From positions 1 to 64,000 of the forward strand of contig NZ_AQVE01000022.1 of NCBI RefSeq assembly GCF_000371925.1: a stretch of 64,000 nucleotides of DNA, in the 5' to 3' direction. Source of the stretch: Thiolinea disciformis DSM 14473 (GTDB lineage Bacteria > Pseudomonadota > Gammaproteobacteria > Thiotrichales > Thiotrichaceae). This document shows, piece after piece, positions 8,011 to 17,600 of this stretch (positions are counted from its first letter, which is position 1; every line of letters begins with the position of its first letter). The position numbers were made by a program, and so were the translations under genes. The notes beneath the pieces are model-generated. The model did no database searches, had not been told where the DNA came from, and was given only the letters and a program-made list of their open reading frames with translations.

Positions 8011-9590
8011 CTATCTTTCTCCCATGGCTCCTAACGTTAATACTAGGACATCTTTCTCAATACTTACTACCACGAGACATTCGAACTTTAAAACGCTATT
8101 ATTTTTTAATATGCATTCAAAGTATTTTATTAAGCAGCATCTTTTTTTTACTTCTCTCACTCACGCTAAGACCTTGGCTAGCTCTACTTTTAAACATTAC
8201 AATCCTTGCAGTACTACTAATCATTAATCAAGCCAAGTATAAAGCCTTAAGAGAGCCTTTAGCTTTCTCAGACTGGTATTTATATATTCAAGTTATTAGC
8301 CATCCTAGACTATTTTTACCCTTCTTAAATCCAATGCTTATTGTTGGTGCTTTAGTACTAGGAATTTTTATCTTAATAACTATTCTTTGGTTCGAATCAC
8401 GTCTTGCGACTGACCATCTACCTACCTTAATCTTTAGCTTAATTTTACATTTTATTTTACTCAATTTTTTATCTAAAAAAGTCCAACTCAGCTTTAATCT
8501 TATCGAAGATGTCAAATCTTTAGGTTTTTTTAATAGCCTTGTTATTTATGCTTTACAGGCTATATTAAAACAAAACACAAATAAACTTCGACTCACTATA
8601 AAAAATAACCCTTATTCTACGAAGCCGATTGGACTAGGTAAAATTAACACAGATATCATTATTATACAAAGTGAGTCTTTTTTTGATGCACGTAGATTAA
8701 ATATTCCTATTAACTCAAATCTTTATTGCAACTTTGATCAAATTAAAGCAGCATCTTTGCTAACAGGAAAACTCCATGTACCCGCTTGGGGAGCTAATAC
8801 TTTACGCTCGGAATTTGCTTTTCTAAGTGGAATAAGTAATAAGTTGCTTAACCATTATCGCTTTAATCCTTATCAGTATTTACAAAATACCTCCATTAGC
8901 TCGCTTGTTAGCTTTCTCAAGCAAAGTGGCTATCGTTGTATAGCACTTCATCCCAATCATGCGAGTTTTTTTAAACGTGATAAAGTCTTTCCCCAGCTAG
9001 GCTTTGATGAATTTATTGATATTAGAGATTTTGACTCCAACAAAACGTTGGGACCTTATATAAGTGATCAAGCAATTTATGAAAAAATCACAGAAATATT
9101 AGCGCATCGCTTAGATGCAAGGCCGCTTTTTATTTTTGCCATTACCATGGAAAACCATGGCCCTTTGCATTTAGAAAAACTTGCTGAACAAGATATTCAG
9201 TCACTTTATGTGGGTAAGCCGCCTAAACAGCATCACGATCTAAGTGTTTATTTAAAGCATATTGCGAATGCAGATAAGATGCTGTTGGATTTAACAAACT
9301 ACTTAAAACATTCTAAGCAAGAGACGGTTCTTTGTTGGTACGGCGATCATGTGCCTAGTATGCCTGAAGTTTATAAAGAGCTTGATTTTAATGATGGCCG
9401 TACCGATTATTTAGTATGGCATAATAAAGCACAGGCCTTACTTTGTAGAGAACAAGACATGTTGATTGAGGATTTAGGTTGTTCTATCTTAGAAATAGCA
9501 GGTTTCAAAGATTTCGAATTAGTTTCCAATACTCAGCCCAAGAAAAATAGCGATGCTGGCGTCGAAATAATTTCGTATCATAAGGATTAG
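8007..9590 (+). CDS. LTA synthase-like membrane phosphotransferase (alkaline phosphatase fold)
   Basis: The protein has 527 residues. The first 190 contain about five transmembrane helices; from about 210 onward lies a sulfatase/LTA-synthase catalytic domain facing the periplasm. Motifs seen are IIIQSESFFD (metal-binding Glu), GANTLRSEFAFLSG (the Thr in the position of the catalytic nucleophile), MENHGPLH and YGDHVPSMP (metal-binding Asp-His). Relatives transfer phosphoglycerol or phosphoethanolamine from phospholipid to glycans or lipids. The gene overlaps the SDR by four bases and its 3' end overlaps the convergent formyltransferase gene by 86 bases. By position it corresponds to the membrane protein RkpI of the rhizobial rkp-1 region; whether RkpI has the same fold needs a comparison I cannot run. 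Confidence 0.8.
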   Translation: MTIFLPWLLTLILGHLSQYLLPRDIRTLKRYYFLICIQSILLSSIFFLLLSLTLRPWLALLLNITILAVLLIINQAKYKALREPLAFSDWYLYIQVISHPRLFLPFLNPMLIVGALVLGIFILITILWFESRLATDHLPTLIFSLILHFILLNFLSKKVQLSFNLIEDVKSLGFFNSLVIYALQAILKQNTNKLRLTIKNNPYSTKPIGLGKINTDIIIIQSESFFDARRLNIPINSNLYCNFDQIKAASLLTGKLHVPAWGANTLRSEFAFLSGISNKLLNHYRFNPYQYLQNTSISSLVSFLKQSGYRCIALHPNHASFFKRDKVFPQLGFDEFIDIRDFDSNKTLGPYISDQAIYEKITEILAHRLDARPLFIFAITMENHGPLHLEKLAEQDIQSLYVGKPPKQHHDLSVYLKHIANADKMLLDLTNYLKHSKQETVLCWYGDHVPSMPEVYKELDFNDGRTDYLVWHNKAQALLCREQDMLIEDLGCSILEIAGFKDFELVSNTQPKKNSDAGVEIISYHKD

Positions 9591-10308
9591 GCCAAGAGTC
9601 ATATTGCCCCTCTCCCGCTTGCTCTTTTCCTTGCTCTCCTTTCTGCAAAAGCTTGATTTGCTTGACAGCATGAATTGCCCCTAATTTGAAGAGTTTGATA
9701 TTAAGCATTAATAAAGAATCTTGCCGACGCAATTTTAGGAGTATTTGCTCTAGAATATTCCCTTTATCAAATTCATTTGATTGAAAGTGAATCGTTACAC
9801 CGGTTTCTGGAGCTTTCCTTAATAGTGCATAAAAAGCAGGATCAACGCCTTGTAAGCGTGGTAATAAAGAAGGATGTATATTTATACAAGCCAGTGTTGG
9901 TAAGGCTAATACATCTTTTTTTATGAGTTGATTGAAGTGGGCAGAAAGTAAAACATCTGGTGCTAGAGCTTTTATAAACTCAAACGCCTCAGGCTCATTA
10001 ATATCTTTCGTGGCTACATAAGGGATATGTTGCTGCTTTAACCTACCTTTCAACGTAGGTTTTCTAACCAGTCGACAAGCTATTTGAAAAAGGCTAGTAA
10101 CACTGAATAAATACCCAGCATAACGTAAACCTGACAATTGAATATGGCGCAAGCTGCCACGTATGATACCGTAGCGCTTACTAATTACTCTTGTTGAGAG
10201 GACTACCCCCACCAGCTCTAAATCAGGCGATTTTAATAATTCATCGAGAACTATAATCGAATAAAGACTAGGGTAAGTGCAAAAAATGACGCGGCGTTTA
10301 TCAGTCAT
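9505..10308 (-). CDS. Formyltransferase-family protein (10-formyl-THF dependent)
   Basis: The 267-residue protein contains the formyl_trans_N fold. The hallmark stretch INIHPSLLPRLQGVDP (about residues 138-153) supplies the catalytic Asn and His, and the matching Asp follows in FDKGNILEQ. It lacks the C-terminal tRNA-binding domain of methionyl-tRNA formyltransferase, so a small-molecule amine is more likely. Its ATG overlaps the stop of the alpha-oxoamine synthase gene (TAATG), a sign of coupled expression. That makes the amine made by that enzyme one candidate acceptor; a 4-amino sugar of the capsule is the other. The N-terminal region between residues 40 and 90 is basic and may touch the membrane. 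It is the last gene of the minus-strand capsule series. Confidence 0.8.
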   Translation of the reverse strand: MTDKRRVIFCTYPSLYSIIVLDELLKSPDLELVGVVLSTRVISKRYGIIRGSLRHIQLSGLRYAGYLFSVTSLFQIACRLVRKPTLKGRLKQQHIPYVATKDINEPEAFEFIKALAPDVLLSAHFNQLIKKDVLALPTLACINIHPSLLPRLQGVDPAFYALLRKAPETGVTIHFQSNEFDKGNILEQILLKLRRQDSLLMLNIKLFKLGAIHAVKQIKLLQKGEQGKEQAGEGQYDSWPNPYDTKLFRRQHRYFSWAEYWKLIRNL

Positions 10309-11648
10309 TAATGTGCAATAACTTCAGCCAAGGCTTGTACAGTTTGTTGCAATTGAAGCTCGGTATGCGCGGAGCTCATAAAAAAGCGCAACCGCGCCAT
10401 CCCTTCCTCTACTGCTGGGTAGAAAATAGGCTGAACATTAATGCCGCGATCAAAGAGGCGATTCGCTGCTAAACCTGCTTTAGCGGAGCTACCTAAGATG
10501 GCAGGAATAACAGCTAAACCCGCGCTGTAACCTGTATTAATATTATGCGCCCGGCACAAAGCTAAAAAATGTTGCCCATTCGTTTGTAACTGTTGAACGC
10601 GCTCTGGCTCACGCAACATCAAACTTAGCGCGGCATGAGAAGCCGCTGCCAACACAGGCGACATGCCAACACTGTATAAAAATCCAGGGGCAGAAATACG
10701 CAAATGGTGCACGAGCGCACGCTCACCGGCAATATAACCACCACAACCTGCTAGCGTTTTACTCAGCGTCCCCATCCAGATATCGACATCCCGACCATCA
10801 ATCTTGAAATGCTCACGAATGCCACGCCCCGTTTTACCCATAATCCCTAGGGAGTGAGCTTCATCGACCATCAAAAAGGCTTTGTGGCGTTGTTTGATCT
10901 CAATAAAACGCGGCAAATCAGGATAATCGCCATCCATGCTATAAATGCCTTCAACCACAATCAATACGCGCTCAAAATCACGCCGATGTTGTTTTAATAA
11001 AGCATCCAAAGCTTGCCAGTCATTATGCGCAAACGGCATACGTTGCGCGCCCGACAATTGAATACCTTGCAAGATACTGTTGTGCACTAAGACATCATGC
11101 AGAATGAGATCGCGCTTACCGAATAAATAGCCAATCGTGGTGACATTGGTAGCATGTCCACTAACAAAGGCCACGCAGTCATCCACCTCATACAAAGCCG
11201 CTAAACTGCTTTCTAAGGCCTGCTGGGGTGCACGCTCACCTGAGACCATACGACTGGCAGAGGCGGATGTGCCATAGCGATGCAGAGCCTGCTCTGCCGC
11301 CTGATTTACTTCAGGGTGCCCGCATAAATCCAGGTAATTATAACTGGAAAAATTGATATACTCTTGCCCCCCAATCCATGTCGTTGCACCAGCAACTTGC
11401 TCATGTGTTTTGAAGAAAGGGCTTTCAATCCCCAACTGCCGCCCGCCTTCTTCAATCACGCGAATTTCTTGATAACCCGGCATTTTATCAAAACGATAAA
11501 ACGCCTCTGGAATCACATCCCGTGATTCACGAGGCTTTTCTAATTGCTCGGCATCACGCTGTAACTTTTTACGATGCTTTTCCAACATCTGACTGGCTAA
11601 TTGCTCTTTCATTTTATCGCTCAAGCCGAACAAATTTCTGCCGGTCAT
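10308..11648 (-). CDS. Alpha-oxoamine synthase, PLP-dependent (RkpG-like)
   Basis: The 446-residue fold-type I PLP enzyme belongs to the BioF/KBL/serine palmitoyltransferase group, which joins an acyl thioester to an amino acid with loss of CO2 to give an alpha-amino ketone. The PLP lysine is in GTLSKTLAGCGGYIAG, the Asp/His pair in VDEAHSLGIMG, and YNYLDLCGHPEV is the substrate-entry motif. A 70-residue N-terminal extension precedes the core. The start codon overlaps the PKS stop (ATGA), so the enzymes are coupled. The PKS has no thioesterase, so release of its chain by decarboxylative condensation with an amino acid, as Fum8p does for fumonisin, is the likely reaction. The amino acid used cannot be told from sequence by eye. 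Confidence 0.87.
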   Translation of the reverse strand: MTGRNLFGLSDKMKEQLASQMLEKHRKKLQRDAEQLEKPRESRDVIPEAFYRFDKMPGYQEIRVIEEGGRQLGIESPFFKTHEQVAGATTWIGGQEYINFSSYNYLDLCGHPEVNQAAEQALHRYGTSASASRMVSGERAPQQALESSLAALYEVDDCVAFVSGHATNVTTIGYLFGKRDLILHDVLVHNSILQGIQLSGAQRMPFAHNDWQALDALLKQHRRDFERVLIVVEGIYSMDGDYPDLPRFIEIKQRHKAFLMVDEAHSLGIMGKTGRGIREHFKIDGRDVDIWMGTLSKTLAGCGGYIAGERALVHHLRISAPGFLYSVGMSPVLAAASHAALSLMLREPERVQQLQTNGQHFLALCRAHNINTGYSAGLAVIPAILGSSAKAGLAANRLFDRGINVQPIFYPAVEEGMARLRFFMSSAHTELQLQQTVQALAEVIAH

Positions 11649-14600
11649 TCCTTATCCTTGCGCGATGCGCTAATTGTATCAGTCTGTGTTAATTGTTGAG
11701 CCAATGTTGCCACTTGCACCTCAGCTAAAGAACCATGTTTACGCACGACTTCAGCGACTGCCATCTGTTGCAACTCCTGCTCATTAGGTGCGGCTGCATC
11801 GGTTTGGCTAGTCAGTTGCGCGGCAATCTTGCCCGCGATACGCTGAATCGTTGCCCCACCTTCGGTTAAAGCCATCACCGGCAAACGCACCCCAAAGCGC
11901 TCATCAATGGCAGACACTAACTCCATCCCCATTAAGGAATCCATGCCCAACTCAAATACCGACTTATCTAACGCCATTTTTTCACGCGGTAAACGCAAAA
12001 TGTGCCCGACTTCCAGCATGAGTAATTCAGCAATCAAGGCTTGTGCCTCACTAACACTCATACCTGCCATTAAAGCATGAATATCATCCGTTTGCGCGTT
12101 CTCATCCTGTTTAGTCTTAGCCTTGACTAAAGAGAACTTTGGCGCACGCGCTGCTGCCATCACACGTTGGATTGCTACCCAATCCAAATCGACAATAGCA
12201 GCGCCAGCCTTATCACTCTGAAGTAAGGTTTCTAAACTTGCTAAAGCACATGCTACGGTCAAAGCCTCGCCTCCCAAACGGCTTTGTAACGCCTCTTTAA
12301 CGTTTTGATTGTCAACTAAGTAACCGGCATCTGCAATTGGCCCCCAAGCCGCATAAACAGCGGGCAAACCTGCGGCACGGCGCGCATGAGTGAGTGACTC
12401 TAAGAAGGCATTAGCTGCCACATAATTGGCCTGCCCCGGATTTCCTAGATAAGTGGTCACCGAAGAATAGAAAACAAAAAAGTCCAAAACCTCTTGCTGC
12501 GTTAATAGGTGCAAATGCCAAGCACCTAGGACTTTCGGCGTTAATACACGGCGAAAACGCTCAGCGTCCGCATTACGAATCAAACCATCATCCAACACCA
12601 TCGCCGCATGAATGATGCCGCGCAATGCTGGTAAAGTGTTGCGAATCGTTTCTAACACCTGCGCTAAGGCCGCTTTATCGGCGACATCGACGGCAAATAC
12701 CGTCACTTTCGTACCCAAAGCTTCCAGCGCTGCCACTGCCGCTGAAGCCTCTGGCGTTTTTAAACCACGGCGGCTTAATAAGGCTAAATGCCCTGCCCCT
12801 TTCGTCGCTAACCAACGCGCCGTCGCTAAACCAAAGCCGGTCAAACCACCGGTTATTAGATAAGTCCCATCCTGCTTCAAAGACAAAGGCGCACTCCGTT
12901 GTGGCTTAACACTGGGCAATAGCAGCTCGTCGGCGAAAGACACGACCACTTTGCCAATTTGTCGCGATTGCTGCATATAGCGGAATGCGGTCTGGATGGC
13001 AGTTGCAGGAAAAACCCGATGCGGCAAGGGACGCAGCACCCCTTTGTCGAAAAGCTGCATCATCTCGCGGAATAAGCGGCGTGCTAACGCAGGGCGCTCC
13101 AGTAATAGTTGATCGGCATCGATCCCAAAATAAGAAATATTATTGCGAAAGGGACGCAAACCTATTTTGCTATTTTCATAAAAATCGCGTTTGCCTAATT
13201 CTAAGAAGCGTCCGAAGGGACGCAAAATATGCAAATTGCGATTAATGGCCTCGCCTGAAATAGAATTCAAAATCACATCTACGCCTTGTCCATTCGTCAA
13301 GGTCAAAATATCCTCGGCAAAACGCAAATTACGTGAATCCAACACATGATCGGCGTCGACACCGGCCAAACGTACAAAATCACGCTTTTCATCGGTACCT
13401 GCGCTTGCAAAAATCTCAGCCCCACAATAACGTGCAAACTGAATCGCGGCTAAGCCCACACCACCTGCCGCACCATGAATCAGAATACGCTCACCCGCTT
13501 CTAGCTGCGCCAAATGCTTGAGCGCGTAATACACGGTGAAAAAGGTGGTCGGTACGGTTGCCGCCTCTTCATCACTCCAAGCACTCGGCTTATGTGTCAT
13601 AGCCGTGGTTTTTGTAATCACCCGTGAACTAAAGCAAGCGGGTGCAAACCCCATCACCGCATCACCTACCTTAAACTCACTGACTGAACTGCCAACGCGG
13701 GTCACTTGACCGGACAACTCCATGCCCAAAGACGCGCCCGCAAAACCATTTTCCACCGCCTCATCCGACAATAAACCCATGGCATACATCACATCGCGGA
13801 AATTGAGCCCAACTGCCCTAGACAAAATCTCTATTTCATCTGGCTGTAAACGATGTTCTGACAAAGCCCGCCAATATAAATGCTTTAAACCCGGCGTGGT
13901 AAAATCCAAGGCTACCGGTGGCGTTTCATCCGATATCACATCCGAAAGCGAACTTGGCTTTAGGCGCATCACCTCACGGCCATGAGCTGTTAATAAGACC
14001 TCATCTTCCCCGTCGTTGTATAAAAATTCCTGAGCCAAAGCAGCACATACCTGAGCTAGTGTTTGATCACTCTGAATATCCAACAATCGACAGTTCAACT
14101 CTGCGTGTTCATTCATTAATACACGCCCCAATCCCCATAAAGGAGCTTGTGCTGCTTGAATTGGGTGAGCCCCATCCGGCATTGCATCCGCCGTCACTAG
14201 CCATAACTGTGGTGTTAGCTGATGAGCATCTAATTGCTGAACCAACGTTACTAAAGCGATACAACGCTGCTCTTGTAATGCCATCACATCCAGCACCTGC
14301 TCAGACAGCGCCGTGATACCACTCAAATAAATAATATGTTCAACCTGCAATTCGGTCGCACTAGGCGCACGACTCAAGACCTGTACCGCTTGTCCTTGGC
14401 TTAGCAAATGATCTTGTAAACTCATTGCTAACTTGGCTGAATAGCCTTGTGCATCACTGAGAATCAACCACGTTTGCGCTTTGAGATCCGCTTGAGGCTT
14501 AAATGTATTCGAGGCATTCGCTTGAGCACTCACTAAAAATAGAGCGCTATCCGCATCCAAGTCATTGGGCTCAAAACAGGCCTCAATGGCATCAAAACCA

Positions 14601-17600
14601 TTTTGCGCCAAGGCGTTCTGCCATTCACTCAAGGTATGCAAACGACTTAAAGCCGCTGACTCACTGTTCAGCCACCAATTCGGCAATAGACCACAAGTCA
14701 AATCCAGTAAACGACTATCTTGCGCTTGCGCTAATAACAATAAAGCTTGTGGTTTTAATAAAGTACGTAGGCGTGCCAAGCTAGGTGCTAATTCCTGCCA
14801 TGCAAAAATAGCATTGCCTGAAATCACCAGATCAAAAGCTGCTTGCTGGGCCAAGATATCGAAACCAGCGCCGCTGATATCTTCGGCGAGGATCAGGCTA
14901 CTAACCCAAGGTAAGGTTTCAATCAGATCGCTGATTTGAGCCAAATGCTCCGCACTGGGGTCAGTCACAACATAGTCACAACGTTCTGGAGGCAAAACGT
15001 GTAACAAATACTGGGTCAATGCCCCAAAACCTGCCCCTAACTCCAAAACGCGTAGCGTTTGTTGCGCAGGCACTCTGCTTACATAAGTTTGAATGGTCTC
15101 AACCAAGGTTTGGTTTACAGCACGGAAACTCGGCGAACTCTCCAACCAATGTTCAGCAATACTACTCTTAGCTGGTTGCACAATCTGCTCTGGTGCGATA
15201 TTACCTCGTAGTACCTCTGCTAAATGTAAACCACTTCGCCCCATCATGACTAACTCTGGCAAATAAGCCGGTGCATCACCCAATACCGCTAGCCAAATAT
15301 CCTGAGCTTTTGGCAAATGCGTTTCTGTTGCAATTGCCCAAGTATGTCCTTCTTGCTGGTGTGCTAAGCCCTCCTCCTCCAGCCAAGTGAGTAAACGCCG
15401 CGCCAAAGTACGGTGTGCTTCAGACACTTGTTCTAGTGTGAAGCGACCGTGATCAGCTAAAGCACTCAAAGCCTCCCAACTATAAGCGCTAGCAAGTACA
15501 TCTAATAAAGGATCAATGTGCGTGGCTTGTCTCTCTCTGCCCAGCAACTCCGCTTGTTTGCGCCACGTAGCGAGGATTTGTTGCTGTAACTTAGCCATTT
15601 CTAGTGTTGGAGCAGACAGTTGGCTGGCTACTAAAGGTTTGGGAATACTGGTAAAACTATAATTTGCAGGTTCTTTAATTCGCGCACTAGCAAATTGCAC
15701 AGCTCGAAAACGACAAGCTTGCAACTCGGCAACCGTTTGATAATCCGTATCTAATAAGACGAAATCTGCTACCACCGAACGAGCGCTGTGTTGGCGTAGT
15801 TGCACACGAATATGTGTAGGTGCTTGGCGAGAGCCGTAATAAAATAAGCGCCCTATTTGAATAGGAATTAAGGCTTGGCGCTGCCCCTGCTCAATACGCT
15901 CGGCCAAGATATCGACCAATAATTGAAAGCCCGCATCTAATAAAGCTGGGTGCAAGTGATAAGTTTGCAAATCGGCTTGAATCGCCTCAGGCCAGCATAA
16001 GGTTGCTAACGCTGCATTCTCTTGTACCGCTACTTGTTCGACCGCTTGAAAAGCCGCTAAATACCGCAAGCCAACTGCTTCGGTCAATTGATAGTGCTTG
16101 CTTGCATTTAGGCTGGCACTGGCGTGGTTTTGCTCTTCTTGCCACTGCTGAACAAAAATCACGGGCGCTGATTTAAGTGCAGCACCTGTTAAACGCCCCA
16201 CCACATTGACCGCCCAAGCCTCATGGCTCAAACGCTCGCGGCTAGTGATCGTAAAACTACCATCCGTGGCTAATAGATGAAAACGTAAGGTCTTGGCCTG
16301 TGTTCCATCCAGAATAATGGGCGCTACAATCTCCAGTTGTTCCAGCGTTTGCGTCGCTTGCGCTTGCCATTGTTGGGCGGCTGCCAAAGCCATTTCCACA
16401 TAAGCCGCTGCTGGAACGACTACTGCCCCGTCTACCACATGATCCGCCAGCCAAGGCAAAATTACTGTATCAAGCTGATTCTCCCACATCCACTCAGCAT
16501 CTTTCAGGCGATAGCCCAATAACGGATGCACGCGTCGCCGATTGACTAGATCATAGCCTTCTACTGTGAGCGGATACCAATAGCGTTCACGCTGCCATGG
16601 ATAGTTGGGAAGCTGAATAAAATGCCCAGACTCGGGAAAAATACTCGCTACCTCTAGATCACAACCCGCCAACCACACCCGCTGTGCCGCTTTAGCGAGG
16701 CAATCAGCCTGCTCATCTTTGCGCTTGCCGGTTATCAAGGTTTGTCCTTCAACCGCACGATGGCGCAAACACTCATTCATGTAACCACGCAACACTAAAT
16801 GCGGTCCCACTTCTAAAAATACCCGTGCGCCTTGGCCGATTAAGGTATCCATCGCTGCAGAAAAGGCGACCGGCTCACGAATATTTCGCCACCAATAATC
16901 GGCATCTAACGCGGAAGCAGGCGTTGCTTGGCCAGTAACCGCTGAAATAAATTGCAGCTCTGGCGAGTGATCTTCAGGTGCTAAGTGTTGCAGGCTTAGT
17001 AGTAATTGCTCACGAATTGGATCCATCCAATGACTATGGAACGCATAATCCAAATCCAATAGTTTGAAGAAAACCTTATCCGCGCTCAGGCTAGCTTGGA
17101 GCTGCTCCAAATCCGCCAAGGTACCGGAGATCGTCACCGACATGGGACTATTCACACCGGCTAATTCAATCTTATCTTGTAAACCTACGGCCACCAGACG
17201 CTCTTGCAAAGCTGCTTGACCTAAACCGAGTGCGGCCATGCGCCCTTGACCACGGGTCGTACCCTGGGCTTGGCTGCGGTAATAAATCACCTGAACGGCT
17301 TGTTCTAAACTCAACTTGCCAGCCGCCCATGCGGCAGCTACTTCGCCCACACTATGACCCAAGGTAGCGTTGAAAAGCACGCCATGGCTTTTTAATACAG
17401 TGACCATCGCCACTTGTAAGGCAAATAATAATGGCTGGGCAATTTCAGTTTTAGCTAGCTGCGACTCTGCTTCGCTAGCTAGTAATAAATCCATGAGCGC
17501 ATAGCCCGCTAGGGGTTTAAACAACGCATCAACGTGCTCAATTGTTTGTTTAAACAAAGGATTTTGCGCTAGCAGCACCTGCCCCATGCCCTGCCACTGC

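Noticed and set aside
9505-10308. Methionyl-tRNA formyltransferase (fmt)
   Set aside because: The protein is too short, lacks the C-terminal tRNA-binding domain and is coupled to lipid/capsule genes instead of def.
13918-14316. A 132-residue plus-strand open frame opposite the PKS
   Set aside because: It lies wholly within the PKS gene, whose frame shows conserved domain motifs on the minus strand; the plus-strand product has low-complexity Pro/His composition and no ribosome site. Other plus-strand frames across 12.6-16.5 kb were rejected for the same reason.
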